Of a DNA stretch of 64,000 nucleotides, positions 1 to 11,415 are shown one piece after another. Numbering within the stretch: the first letter of the stretch is position 1; each line of letters starts with the position of its first letter. The translations under genes were made by a program, and so were the position numbers. The notes below the pieces were generated by a model that searched no databases, was not told the DNA's origin, and saw nothing but the letters and a program-made list of their open reading frames with translations. Source of the DNA: Volvox africanus (taxonomy: Eukaryota > Chlorophyta > Chlorophyceae > Chlamydomonadales > Volvocaceae); the NCBI GenBank assembly GCA_030268105.1, contig BSDZ01000009.1, positions 1,439,501 to 1,503,500 of the forward strand, in the 5' to 3' direction.

Positions 1-2159
1 CTTTTCCTGTCTATCTATCATCCACATGTGGCGAAATATGTCTTATTGATAGATGGTGTAATCTTTAAGGAGTCACGTTTCATGTAGCTGAAGAGTGTTT
101 CTGCCATCACGCCCGCCTCGGTTTATTAGATGATATACGTCAGCAGAAAACTCAACATTTTCCTTTCAGCACACACACGTGCAGGTGCTCGCGTACCGGC
201 ATGTCTGGTAAGATGCCGTACTTATGAAGTACGGGCATGCCCTTACCGGCGCCGTCTGTTTTCGGTGAGAATGTCCAAGGGTACAGCTGCATGGCACGAA
301 CCGTCTTCTGCAAAGAGAGTGAGACATGAGACATGAGTGGAGGAAGGGACTCGAGACTAAGGTAATCACTAATGTGGTCCATTTGTTGTTTGAGGTGCAC
401 TAGTCGTTGAATGGTCCACGTTTTGGCACCATCACTTCAGCCAACCCGGCTAACCGCTTACTTTTGGGGCACGCTGATTAGCTGATTTCAAGCATGTCGC
501 GATAATGGCGTCCTTGAGGTGGGGTGATAGTGATGGTGGTAGCTTGTCGGGGTGGTCATGGCTAGCAGTGGTGGTAAGGGCTAAGGTGATGGGCTCTCAT
601 GGCTAAGGTACACCCTGAGGTAATCAGGTAGTCAGAGAGGGAAGTGCGTACTTCGGAACTTGCAGCAGGAGGGGGGGATATCCGGATACAGCAGTTTACT
701 ACATTCTTGTTTCCTTATTCCAGCTGGAAAAGCACTAAAAGTACAGGTGATTAGTGACCAAACACAATCGTAATACAATTACAGGCGAGCGTTCACCAAA
801 TCCCTGCGGCTCCGAACTAAGGAACCTTCAATTTGATCTACCGAAACGAGCGGAGGCCTCGCCCCGGCGGCACAGCATTTGGTGTCTTAAGTCATATGTC
901 TTTGCTTCCTATTGCTTCATTCACATCGTTGGTTGCTCGGTATATTTGGATTTTTCTCGACGAACAAATTGCGTCCGAAAACGGCGTCGTTAGCTCTTCC
1001 TTGCCGTGCCCTGACTCTTTCCTGTTGCGACCAGTAAGGCCTCCGGCTCCCTGACCAGGCCTCCGGCTCCCTCCCGTTTATCGGCAGACTCCTGGACGGG
1101 CCGAGCACTCCATATGGCACCTGCTCCCCCATCGCCGCTCCTGGACTCGAGGGTTGCAAGGGGGTCCTAATCTTCTAATCCAGAGGAGGGGGGTACTGGT
1201 CAGCCATCCTCTAATCTCAAAAGTGGTGGACCACTTCTAATTCCCAATCTCCAAGTGGTGCTCTAATCCCCCCCCTCCTAGGCGCGGGTTTGTAATCCAT
1301 ATCCCGCTGCAGTATCTCAATCCCAATCCTGTAGCTGGGGCCCAATCTTAATCCTGTGGCCAGTGTCGTAATCTTAAACCTCTTACCCGGTCCAAATCCC
1401 AATCCTGTTGGCCGTGTCGTAATCAGTATCGTGGAGCTGTAACCAATAGGGATCATGAAAAGCAGCCTGACGCAGCTGCATCACTCTGACCAGCTTTGAC
1501 CGCTGTATCGTGCTGTACGACACGCCACGCAGGAAGAGTTTTGAACAGATCTAAACAGGATAACTGTTAAAACGCCTTCAGTAAAGCCTCCAACGTCTAC
1601 AGACAAACCGGGTGAATCCGCACTATCCACAAAGCCAGAAAATATGTACGTAAAAAAGAAGCATGCTTCGAGCGAGCCACACAGCTCACCGATACCCAAA
1701 TGTGTACAATTCAACCACGGCACGCACGTACCCGCTTTGAAAGCAGATGAAATGCGGATATTGATTGCACAATTAGATAAATCTGTATAAAGATCTGTAC
1801 ATCATGCCGGGTCGCATACGTCAGGGGTGTTAAAGTTCATTTCCGTACACGGGAACCATCACAACATGGTGGGCCCTACCTTAACGCCGGCTTGGAGGTT
1901 GAAGATATGAATATACATATACATTCGTACATATTTGATATGTAATTTAGTTCCTTTTGCTCATGTTCCCAGTAAATCAAACCCAAACAACCTTCCAACC
2001 ACCCAACCGCCACTCACCCACTCACGACTCGTCACACCCCCTCCCCTACTCCTACCATCCCCCACGCCCCACCGCACCGTGGTCCACCGCAGGGGTCCGT
2101 TGTGTCCGTTGGTACTCCCTCCCTCCCCCTCCCCCCTTCTCCCTTACGGTCTATTCCAG
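1..2159. other. Non-coding stretch at the left end
   Basis: I see no convincing gene here. Open frames are short, overlap on both strands and lack recognisable motifs. The interval 1200-1430 holds degenerate short repeats built around TAATCCTG (separate entry). From about 1960 to 2150 the plus strand becomes C- and pyrimidine-rich and ends in CTATTCCAG, which reads like the polypyrimidine tract and acceptor of an intron leading into the segment at 2160. Confidence 0.5.
1201..1430. repeat. Degenerate TAATCCTG-type short repeats
   Basis: Units of roughly 35-50 bp share elements such as AATCCTGTGGCC, GTGTCGTAATC and GGGGCCCAATCTTAATCCTG. Two close units lie at about 1351-1374 and 1401-1424. A related block at 5747-5766 differs from 1337-1356 at only two of 20 positions. 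They look like relics of a decayed tandem or dispersed repeat. Function unknown. Confidence 0.55.
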
Positions 2160-2448
2160 CTCCGAAACCGACCGCGAGGCCGCCCGTCACCTCCTCACCA
2201 TCCAGTCCGAGCTCACGCCCTGCGTGCCCCGACACCAACCATCCTCCCTGGCGCTGCCGCCGCCTCCCCATCAGCAACAGCAACAACAGCCACCCCAGGC
2301 AGGCATCGCAGCCACCGCCACCACCACAGCAGCCACAGGGGCAGTAGCAGGCGCGGCCGTAGAAGCGGTAGGTGCCGGCAGCAACGGCGTCACGGACCCC
2401 CGGCGGCGCACTTGCTGTTGTTGGAGGCAGCTGGCAGAGGCATCCTGA
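2160..2448 (+). CDS. Possible coding exon of an unrecognised gene
   Basis: After a strong pyrimidine tract and CAG, one plus frame reads SETDREAARHLLTIQSELTP, followed by a proline/glutamine run and an alanine-rich tail that ends in a stop at 2446-2448. The opening stretch is amphipathic and less repetitive than its surroundings, which is why I list it. The rest is low complexity. No domain was recognised, no partner exon could be joined with confidence, and the opposite strand is also open. It may belong with the segment at 3028-3447, or be chance. Confidence 0.25.
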
Positions 2449-3027
2449 CGACCTCGTTTATGCAGAGACGCATGCTGCATGCGATAGTGTAAATGCATGA
2501 AAGTATAAGTCTAAGAACCCGAGACCCCACATCACCCTTTATGCGCTCCAGAGAACCAGGTCTAACCTTCAGTGCACCATGCTCGCTCTCCAAGCAGGCG
2601 TCCCCAGCACAGCCAGCTGTAATGTCCGAAGCGTGAAGAACAAAGGGAGTTTACAGGACACACCAAGAGGGAAGACGGTGGAGAGGCCTGGTGTAGTGTC
2701 CACATTGGCACATGCATCAGTGCCACATAACAGCCCGAGAGAGGGGAGGTGTGTAAGTCTCATGTTCTTGTGGCCACTGCGGCCGTCACCGGCGCTTGGC
2801 CCTCCTAGCGCCGACCTAAAGGGCAGACCCTGGAATACTGATGGTGGCGGCGGCAGGCACACCGGTAGGTCTCGTGTGAGCAGTAGCAGTGGTAGCGGGT
2901 GCACTACTGGAAAGCGCGGCTCTTCTGACGGCAAGACCAGCCGTGGACAGTTTCTGACACCTTTGCGGCCCCTGCCGGCGGCGTGCGTCAACGGCCCAGA
3001 TCCAAGTGCCGACGTGAGTGCTGATCA

Positions 3028-3447
3028 TGAGTTTTTCACGGGGCTCGGCGGCTGGATGCCAGTGGCCAGTGGCAGCAGCCAGCTGGAAAAAACATCAGGG
3101 CCCATCGCAAGAGCCAGGGTCACACCAGTCGGATGCAGACACTGCACCTCCTTGCTCGCAGCGGTGCGGGCCACTTCAGCTGGCTGCCCGAGCTCGTCGC
3201 CGGCATGCGAGTCTGCCCTTTCTCCGTCCCCGAGCCAGAGCGGCTTCGTGTCTTGGGCGGCGACGAGGCTGTGACCGCGTCGGCAGCAGCGGCCGCGATA
3301 CCGGGCGCCACCAATCACGGTGCGGCCGCTGCCGAAATGGCGGGCGAGGGACTGGACGTCGTCCGGCAAGAGGATGACACGGGCATGGACGAGACGGAGC
3401 AGCCGCAGCAGCAGGGGGATACCGAGGACGAGCCGGATATGCGGGAG
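3028..3447 (+). CDS. Probable exon, unrecognised; weak retroelement-integrase look
   Basis: A plus frame is open from 3028 and closes well at GAG followed by GTCAGT (a plausible donor at 3448). It encodes HFSWLPELVAGMRVCPFSVP, then an Ala-rich linker and an acidic tail ending DTEDEPDMRE. The W-LPEL-AGMR-P pattern loosely resembles the region near the end of Ty3/gypsy integrase cores (W..LP...AYR..P), but the DDE residues are not visible. It lies 0.6 kb upstream of the Dam-like domain and could belong to the same mobile element. Function is not established. Confidence 0.35.
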
Positions 3448-3716
3448 GTCAGTGACTACAACACCGATGACCACGGTGTACTCACGGGTGGGTGGGTTGC
3501 CCCAGGTTTTTGAAGGAGCACTTGATTGCGTAATGCTGCCTGTGCGACGAGAGTAAGCGCAAGGAAAGCTGCAAAATCTGCATCGCATCTGGTATTCCCA
3601 GGCAGCTTGTCATACGCTGCCGTGAGCAAGGCAATAAGTACGAGTTCTTGATTACATCTAACCGGCTCCTTGGCTGTGTGTCTGTGTGTGTGTCTGTGTG
3701 TGTGTGGGGGGGTTGC

Positions 3717-3827
3717 AGAGCTTCGTCGGTGGGTGGGGCCGGTCAGAGCGGACTCAACGCGCTGGCTGCTGCAGAGCAACGTGTGGCCATGGCGGCAGCA
3801 GGATTTTTCGCAGAGGCTAGCCTAGCT
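3717..3827 (+). other. Short coding-like segment upstream of the Dam domain
   Basis: After a TG-rich tract and TTGCAG, one plus frame reads LRRWVGPVRADSTRWLLQSN and continues to a stop near 3827. Another frame is open from 3720 to 4043. The tryptophan-rich segment looks coding but matches nothing I recognise. It may be an eroded part of the element that carries the methyltransferase domain. Confidence 0.2.
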
Positions 3828-4078
3828 TTATTGCATATTGCCGAGGGTAGGCTGTACAGGCTCGCGGGGTATTCGAGATTACGTCGAATGCTCGTCGTCC
3901 GTAACTGGATTCTGGCTTGCGTCAAGCAAGAAACCTCATTGCAGCTGCACGTTTCGTGCGGAACCTACCACCTGACGTGCCCCCGCCAAGTTGCGAGAGG
4001 CAGGTACGCCCACTGGTGGGATTCCATCCAGATTTATAGGTAAGGGCGTGGGCTTTCGCACTGGAATGAGCAGGTGGC

Positions 4079-4849
4079 GTGGGAGGCGTGCATGTCAGTG
4101 GTCGTTTGGTGGAGGAATGTCCGAGGGGCTCTTCGTTCAGGGGCTCTTCGTGGATGCTGCAATGGGTCCAGATGTCATTGCAGCTCCAGATCAAAGTGCA
4201 TCGCCGGCTCACTATGGCGGTTTGCGCATATAGTGAAACTAGAAGTGAGTCGTGCGAGTGGTACGCACCCGATTTCATTTTGGACCTTGTGTGTGAGCTG
4301 TTCGCCCCAGGGGACATCGACCTTGACCCATGTTCATGCGCCACTGCAAACACACGTGTCCGTGCAATTTCCAATTATGACGAGCGCGTGGATGGGCTAG
4401 CAGAGATGGATGAAGGGAAGGGAAACGTGTTTCTAAGTCCAGCGTTCGGAATGAGGGACGGCCACAGCCTACAAGGGCTGTTTTTTGCAAAATGTGCGCG
4501 TGAGTGTCAGGCAGGAAATGCGAAGCAAGCCGTGGTACTATTAAAGGCGGGGATAGGCTACAGCTATTTTCACGACGTGCTGAACTGGCCAGTGTGTTTT
4601 CTACGGGAGCGCATCTCGTTTGTCAGGCAGCTACCCACTGTTGCATCCGGGGAGCTGCAATGGGGCACTCGTGTACAGAATGCCCACGAAAGCGTAGTTG
4701 TGTATATGGGGCCTGCCACTGAGGAGTTCGCATATCTTTTTAGTTGTGTCGGGAGCGTGCCAGGAATGAATGCACGGGCGCACACAACGTCCACTCGTGC
4801 ACCCACGGTGACGTGCGGCGAAGAGGCTGCCCGCGATGACGGGCTGTGA
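4079..4849 (+). CDS. Phage-type DNA N6-adenine methyltransferase (Dam) domain protein
   Basis: This open frame of 256 codons carries a full-length domain resembling the phage Dam family (Pfam Dam type). Landmarks in order are EWYAP (residues 60-64), DLDPCSCATANTRVRA (81-96), VFLSPAFG (117-124), a helix and beta region AKQAVVLL (148-155), W-PVCFLRERISFV (170-182) and SVVVYMGP (205-212). Phage members have WYTP, DLDP-C--AN, NPPYG, FLRGRI and SVLVYFG at these places. The catalytic [DNS]PP[YF] motif is changed to SPAF: the first Pro and the aromatic are kept, the second Pro is Ala. The first 55 residues look unrelated, so the true start or an upstream exon is unknown. DIRS-type retrotransposons, known from Volvox (Kangaroo), can carry such a domain, so a mobile-element origin is likely. 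Activity is uncertain. Confidence 0.7.
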   Translation: MGGVHVSGRLVEECPRGSSFRGSSWMLQWVQMSLQLQIKVHRRLTMAVCAYSETRSESCEWYAPDFILDLVCELFAPGDIDLDPCSCATANTRVRAISNYDERVDGLAEMDEGKGNVFLSPAFGMRDGHSLQGLFFAKCARECQAGNAKQAVVLLKAGIGYSYFHDVLNWPVCFLRERISFVRQLPTVASGELQWGTRVQNAHESVVVYMGPATEEFAYLFSCVGSVPGMNARAHTTSTRAPTVTCGEEAARDDGL

Positions 4850-5794
4850 AGAGGCATTCGGTAACCCATTTGCATATGGTGAGTACGTTTTTGTTTGCCC
4901 GTCGCCAAGACGGAAGGTGTCGTCCGGAGAATGCGAAAGAATGCAAAGGATGCGCGCGCGTACTGTGCAGTCAGCATTAACTGTTGATGGGTAGGATGCA
5001 GAAAGTTTAGTTATACTTCGGTGTGCCGAGTTGAGGCTGCTTAAGTGTACAGCTCACAGGGAGGACAGACAGGAAATATTTACATGATGGCTTCCTAACC
5101 CACGTGATGTGCTTGATTATGACGCGGGAAGTTCATGGTCAGACAACCCGTAGTCATGTTGCGTACTGCCGCACTCTGCATATACACAGATGCTTGAGTG
5201 AGTCAATTACCAGGGAAGACTTTGTCGGGCACTGTCTCGTTTACGCGCTTTCGTAACCTACCGTTAGTTATGACCTGGCAGCATCAAGCATGGCAACCGT
5301 GATGTCCCGTGGGGCGCCATATGGGATGGCGGGAAGTGGGAATGTGTTCATGTCGATCATTACATGGGTTCATGCTCACGGACAATGTAGTTTCGTTTAT
5401 TCGGATAGGAGAATGGTAAATAGCTGACTCGACCCATGGGTCCTGATGGGTCAGTGCATGCTTAACTGGGCACTGTATGTGCGCCCTGGTGTGTCAATTG
5501 TATGTCAGTTAAATGTCATTTCCCTATCTGGGTGTTATACTCTTGCATCCCTGTGATTTCCCGAGCTTAGCGTGTGTCCATGACAAGCAACTTCTATCCC
5601 TCCGCCCTCCACTTACGGCATGGCCTAGCTCCTTTCGAACGGGGCTGGGCCTACCAGCCGCAGCTGTGTCCAATCGCCAATCATTTCTGTGTACTAATCC
5701 TAGTCCTGCTCAGTGGGGACTTAATCTTAATCCTATCTATGGGTAGGGGCCCAATTCTAATCCTGCCCTCGGGGTCCTCATCCTAAACCTGACA
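4850..5794. other. Intergenic stretch between the Dam-like ORF and the F-box/LRR-like gene
   Basis: No gene seen. It contains one copy of the palindrome GACCCATGGGTC at 5431-5442 with a half copy GATGGGTC directly after it, and at 5690-5790 the second block of TAATCCTG-type degenerate repeat. Confidence 0.6.
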
Positions 5795-8700
5795 TCAACT
5801 TCGTATTCTGATCATTGAGGTCGATGGCGGGAATCTGTATGGGCCGGTGTCAAGTGGGAGTATGTACGCGGCGTAAAGATGCTTTTTGAGGCTCCGTAGA
5901 AGAGACAGCAGTGCCGCAGCATCCTCACCGATACCGAGAACGGACTCGCAGGAAACGTCGGGCCATGGCGAGCCCATCGTCAGTGACTGTATGCCAGTGA
6001 GTGGCGTCAGCAGCGTTTCGTGACCTGCGACATCCGTATGGCTAATCGGGCGCCACAAGCAAGCCGGCCGCCACCGCCAGCTGACGTCGGCGACAGCGGC
6101 GGGTTGTGAATCCTTGTCCAGACGTCGCCCACACGAACCCAGAGTGTCAATCGCCGGGTTTCACGGCTGGAGCTGTGTGCGGTGCCGGCGGCGGCGGCGG
6201 CCGCCTCCGTGTCCTCAATCGCCGACGTCAGCCCCCACTGACAGCCGCCACTCCCCCATGCGGGCGGATCAACGGCGGACGTCATCAAGCCATCCACCTC
6301 CTCTTGCTCGTCCCACCTCGCTGGTGCTCCATCCTCTCCGTCCTCATCCCCTGGGTCCGGCCAAACAGCCTTCAGCGCCGGCAGACGGTTCAGTGGCGCG
6401 AATTTCGCAGGCTGCCGCCGCCGCAGCGGCAGTGCCGTGACGGCGCGGGTGACGGCGCGGGTGACTGCGCCGGGCCCCGTGCCAGCCTCAGCTGCACGTA
6501 CTGCAGATAGTGCCACTCCTGTCTCGAGATCTCAGCCAGAAACCGCTCCTGCGGGAAAAGCTGGATTCGTCGCTTCGTGGACCCCAGGAGCGGCCGTCCC
6601 ACCGCCTCCGCCGAGGTCAGGACGCCGCCGGCCGCTTCCGCCAGCTCCACGGGCGCGGCTACAGAGCCCAGCATCAATGCGCCACTTCTTTTCGCCGCAG
6701 CCACGCCATGGGAACCTGCGCCCTCCAAACCAAGACTGAGTGCAGGTGCACCAGGCACTGGCAAACGACTGGCAGACGGCTGCTGCTGTTGCAACAGCAA
6801 CGACACCTACCAGTGTACGATGCCTACCAGTGCCGCGGCGCATACTGCCTATCCCCGACTGCTGCCGCCAGCGTACGTCCCGGGCCATGGCGTTGCCCGC
6901 GTGTTCGCGTCCGTGTGAAAATTCGGGATCTTCATGTGAGTCGTGCCAGCAACCAGCCGGGCGGGTCCACGAAAAACTCCCCGTCCTGGTTTAGCCGCCA
7001 CAGTGCCTCCTCGCGGCCACCGCCGGAGTTTTCCACAGCCCGAAGGTACGACCGCATCAGCGGTACGACATCCCATCGGCCCCATATGAGCATGATGCCC
7101 TGTCGAACCGGATCTGCCACCGCATGGCCCCCTCTCCAGAGGTCATTTCTAATACATCCTGGAACATGTCATCAACTAAATTGTCAGAGGAGCTGGCAGC
7201 CGCCCATCGCATGCACCGGTACTGCTGCCGCCGCCGCTGCCGTTGTCACCGCCACCGCAGCTGTGGCCGCAGATTCAGGTCCACCGCCTAGCCCTGCGCT
7301 GCCAATGGCGACACTAGCGCTAATGGGGTTGCATTTCCCGCTGGGCCGCAGCCCAAGCTGTGCACCAGGAGCTCGGCTGCGGCCATCCAGATGTTTTTCA
7401 TGAGCGAGCTTTTCTCCGTAAAGTCCGCGTCCTCCAGCCAGCGTTAGTGCAATAACCGTGAACCTGCAGGACATGACAATTTGGTGCTTATAAGAATGGT
7501 GTGGGAGTCCCAAGGGCAAATAAGCGACAAAGGGTAAGGACGCACCTGTACGGCAACCCGTACAAACACGCAAAAGGATTGGGAATCCAGGTTACATGAA
7601 AACTTACAGAGCTGGTCGTGTGGGCCATGTGTCGCGATCTACAATCATGAAAGCGAAATAAATTAGGGCTGCCGCTGTACAACGGTAAACCTTATGTGAT
7701 ATGCTCCAAATGAAATGATCTGTACAGCAGCTCCGGCAAGGCATCAAGGTCGGTTTGCGCAATGCGAAGGTGGCATAGCTGAGTCATACCACCAAGGGCA
7801 GCCGCGGCCTCCCGCTCCGTGGAGCAGCGCACCAGCCGCAAGCTGCGCAGGCGACTAAGCCGGCTAGTGAACATGTCGATCATTCCGCGCGGGACCTTTT
7901 GTCGCAGTGGCAACACCATATGCGGATGCTGCTGGTTGTACTATTATGTGTGTAGGATAGGGGGGTACATCACCCGTGGCCACTAACCTGGCAGTCCCTA
8001 CCTTCCCCGGTGTTTCGGGGCACCCTCATCCAGTCTCCCATGCCGACTTCTCCGAAATCAGTGGTTTTCCCAGGTTCAGCACCCACCACCAGCATCCAGC
8101 GGAATCTGCCGAATCAACTAAGGCGTCAACTCCGCTACTGGTCAGCTCGCAGGTTACTTTAATTGGGGTCGTCACCGTCCATCGACATGGGGACCTTGCC
8201 CTTAATATTAAGGTCTTTGGCCCGCTCTCAGTAGGGGTAGAACCTGGAACTCCAGGGGCATATTAATCGTGCCATAACAGTCGTGCCTGAACACATTTGC
8301 TAGTTATAAGGAGGGAGAAGAACCAGGAAGCGGAAACAGGCGACACATGCAGGTATGCAGGATGCAACCCCATCTTTGGCAATGACCTAGAGGGGCACGC
8401 AAATTGTGATGGAGCCGAGCACGGGGCCAATGGCGGCGGCTCGGGGCCACTCGAGGGGCATGTCGGTTCGAGGAGCGGCCGCGCCGGAAGTAGCCTCGAT
8501 AGTGCTGGGCGCAGAGGCCAGCGGCTGAGCTCCGAAAAGGAGAGCATCCATAGTCAGAGTCGTGATTGAGTGTCCAAAGGACGTCCTCCATCCGCGACAA
8601 ACTAACCGGCAGGCCAGCTGAGCGATGCGGGGTAGGACCGCGACGCGCTGCAGAGCAATGAACTTTAATCCGCACTTACATACATTCCTGTCTTCGAAGA

Positions 8701-8997
8701 TACTTCAAGTACCTCGTATATGCCATCAGGTAAAGTCGAGCAGCATACTATTCTGGGCTGCCATTTATGCACGATATACGGTCCTATGAGGACAACATGT
8801 TGGGGATGTTGGAAGACGTTGCCATAGATAAATCTTCCTTGTGCCGGGGAAATTAGGCATCCTGGAAAGATTGCCAATCCCGGAATGCAACCTGATTGCC
8901 GTATACAGGACCCAAGCCATCTTGGACTCAAGAAGATTGAAGTCAGGTTTTCCGATGAAAATATTGCACGAGCTTCTGGGCTTTGAACTTGGTGCAA
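5795..8997 (-). CDS. F-box/leucine-rich-repeat-like protein (partial exon model)
   Basis: An exon ending at 8680 (GTAAGT donor at 8679) reads STLPDGIYEVLEVSSKTGMY. The next exon, starting at 8617 after CTCAG, reads LACRLVCRGWRTSFGHSITT. Joined in phase 0 across a 62-nt intron they give an F-box pattern (LP..I..VL.......LVCR.W). Further down, 7928-7692 reads like leucine-rich repeats (LSRLRSLRLVRC, MTQLCHLRIAQTDLDALPEL). A last exon near 6028-5795 (TPLTGIQSLTMGSP, SLLRSLKKHLYAAYI) ends at a stop. Other coding-like pieces lie at 7120-6932 (WGRWDVVPLMRSYLR) and 6700-6400 (FPQERFLAEISRQEWHYLQY). F-box proteins usually recruit targets to SCF ubiquitin ligases. The start and several internal junctions are unresolved, and two neighbouring genes cannot be excluded. 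Confidence 0.45.
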
Positions 8998-9297
8998 AAA
9001 TCCAACAAGAGAACGCGATCCGAAATCTTCTGATTGTGCTGGACCACGTACAAAATTTGTTACTCAAGATTAGCGCAGACGCCGCAATGTAATGTGCCAA
9101 CTAGTCCATGCCCAAATTAGTCATGGCATCCATTTATGGTGTTTGTTAAATGCATGTACAACCGAACCTTCCTTTTCTCATCATATCAGCTCGTACTCAA
9201 GCTTGCAGTTCCTTGAGCCTTCTAGCTCGTCCGGGCCCTTACGAGCTAAAACGAGTTTCTTAGCAATGACAAGGCAAGGCAAATGAGGCGCCCCAGA

Positions 9298-9302
9298 AAT
9301 TA
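9298..9302 (-). promoter_or_regulatory. Possible TGTAA polyadenylation signal of RPL19
   Basis: TGTAA on the minus strand lies about 50 nt after the RPL19 stop codon. TGTAA is the usual green-algal polyadenylation signal, and this spacing is typical. Confidence 0.5.
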
Positions 9303-9353
9303 CATTGGCCTGACCAACAACCAGCTAACGGCAAAGCTAGCTCGGCTAACCGT

Positions 9354-11415
9354 CTACTTCTTAGCGGCGGGGGCGGGCTTAGTTGCCGGGGCCTCCAGGT
9401 GCAGGCCCTGCGGAGGCATAGAAACACGGCGATGGTAACAGCATTTATTCGGGCCGATTGGAATTAATCACTGTATGCAAAAAATGAATCCCCTCATTTA
9501 ACGAGATTGCCGCGTAAAATCGTCCTTAATGAATACCAAGCCCTGATCCCCAACCATGGAACTCACCGCTGCGAGCCTCTCCTCGCGCCGCGTGGCCTTG
9601 CGCTCGCGCGCGGCCTTGTTCTTGGCGCGGCGTGCCTCAAACTGATCGGCAATGGTTTTCTCGCGCACCTTCTCCGCCTTCTGCTTGTGCACGGCCTCCA
9701 TCAGCACACGCTTGTTCTTGAAGACGTTACCCTTGACCTGCCGAGCAAGTCATTTAATAAAGACTTGTCCTGTACAGCATTGACAAGCCCGTATATACCC
9801 CAGGAAATCCTTCCAAGCAACTCTGCAACAACTCGGCTGTTAAGCATCCATGCACAGCATGTCTCTCCTCATTGCATAGAATGGAACATACTTCCCCATT
9901 GCCATGTCCTGCTCAATCGAACCAAGTCAGCGTTCATACAACTTACACATGAAACACTAGTCAAGGCAGGGGTGCTCAATAATCCCAAAGCCCCGCACTT
10001 TTGATTCAAGCATGAGCAGACATCATGGCACATGATAACATGATGTCAGTCACTCCATGGGAGTTGTAAATCCATCGAACGGATCCCATATGAATCTTAA
10101 TGCCAATCCGCATATTTCTTCAGATTGTGGGCCCGACATACGCCCCGGCACCCACACGTAAAAAGCCCTGCCCTCCCCCGCCCCCGACATATGCACTCCT
10201 CGTACTTGCAATCGCCCATTTAATGATCGGGATTTGAATACCCATGAATGCTGCACTAAAATGGACGCTTTCCCTGTTTCCGCTCCTAACAAGAAGTTTC
10301 TCCTGCACTCAGCCAGGCCCTCAGAGCCATCCAAGCCGCCCTTACCTTCATGTACAAGTCGTGGTACAGGTGCTTGTCGATCTTCTTAGAGTCGCGGTAC
10401 TTCTTCAAGAGACGGCGCAGGACACGCAGGCGCCGGATCCACATAACCTTTACCGGAAGGCGGGCCTCGCGAGTACCACGGCGTTTACCTAGACAGGTTG
10501 ATACGGAGGTCGGGCAACGCGCTATTAGGTTCGGTGCTGCTGCTAACCCGAGACAAGGGTGCTGTCGCATAGCCGCTTTTCCTAGGAGATATAGGGGCTG
10601 GCAGTCCCGGCTACCCCGCTGGTGGTCAAGTAGCAGAAGGCTGACGTTGTTTTACGCACTGAACCAAGCTGGAAGAGTGGATGCACGCGAAGGATGCATC
10701 GGAAGCTGCTTTCTTGCAAGAACTATTGCTCTAAGACCTTTCATGAGTTAAGCATGCCAGAACCATCCGTAGATGCATCGGTTGTACTAAATTCGGGATA
10801 GCTTGTCGTTGCTGCCAGTACAACTGGCAGACCCGCACTCCATATCCACAGCAGATTGCTCCAGCACTGCCAGCGCTGTATGCTGCTGCGTCCGAATAGA
10901 CTAATTTTTGGACCCACCGTAGCCGGTGTGGCGGCCCTTGGCCTTGGCCTCCGCGGAGCGCCGAGCGCGGTCCCGCGAGTGGATAACAGGCTGCTTCCTG
11001 AAGATAAGACCGTCCTTGATAAGCTTCCTCACATTCTGGCCTGCAAGGCCAAGGCATCGTATCCGTATCCGTTAGCCTCGAGGAAGTGATGGGTAAAGAA
11101 GACTCCACTTGGCAAGTCCGTAAGCTCCATGGGATAAAATTGGTCCTTGCCATATAAATATCATGCGGAGAAGAGAATGGCTGTTTGCTGCAATTATAGA
11201 CGCTTGCCAGATGCGCCGCCCTGACGTTGTGCCTCCGTCCGCGATAGAAGCATTTCATACTACAGAGCATCTACGGCTCAAACCCTAACGCCTAAAAACT
11301 CACGGGAGTTGGCCATAGAAATCTCGTTAACCTCATTGGGGTCGAGCCAAACCTTGCGCAGACCGCAGTTCAGGACCGAAGCGGCAAGCCGCTTCTGCAG
11401 CTTTAGTGACACCAT
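9354..11415 (-). CDS. RPL19: 60S ribosomal protein L19 (eL19)
   Basis: Structural protein of the large cytosolic ribosomal subunit that binds rRNA. Exons on the minus strand: 11415-11304, 11040-10918, 10488-10346, 9737-9567, 9407-9354. All introns are GT-AG, the phases match, and the total is 603 nt, 200 residues. The product starts [18 protein letters not shown] and contains [33 protein letters not shown] and a basic helix ([20 protein letters not shown]), all characteristic of eL19. The last exon was chosen because exon 4 has a GTGAGT donor after EERLAA, and the acceptor at 9408 opens a Lys/Ala/Pro-rich tail ending PAAKK. Reading through that donor would instead add 23 unrelated residues. 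The gene is head-to-head with RBM22, 386 bp apart. Confidence 0.96.

Noticed and set aside
1935..2492. 185-codon plus-strand frame full of Pro/His/Arg
   Set aside because: It is a shadow of a C-rich intron-like tract and of the frame that reads SETDREAARHLL; no family resemblance.
3025..3588. 187-codon minus-strand frame opposite the 3028 exon
   Set aside because: Arg/Val/Leu composition typical of an antisense shadow of a GC-rich exon; no motif.
4079..4849. Dam domain as bacterial or phage contamination
   Set aside because: The protein has an atypical motif and Ala/Ser-rich ends, and it sits in contiguous algal-type sequence with the same repeat flanks; contamination is less likely than a mobile-element origin.
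6510..7403. 297-codon plus-strand frame
   Set aside because: Arg/Pro/Ser/His-rich antisense shadow of the minus-strand F-box/LRR-like gene.
9498..9566. Read-through end of RPL19 exon 4 adding 23 residues
   Set aside because: A GTGAGT donor sits exactly after EERLAA, and a matching downstream exon gives a typical Lys/Ala tail.
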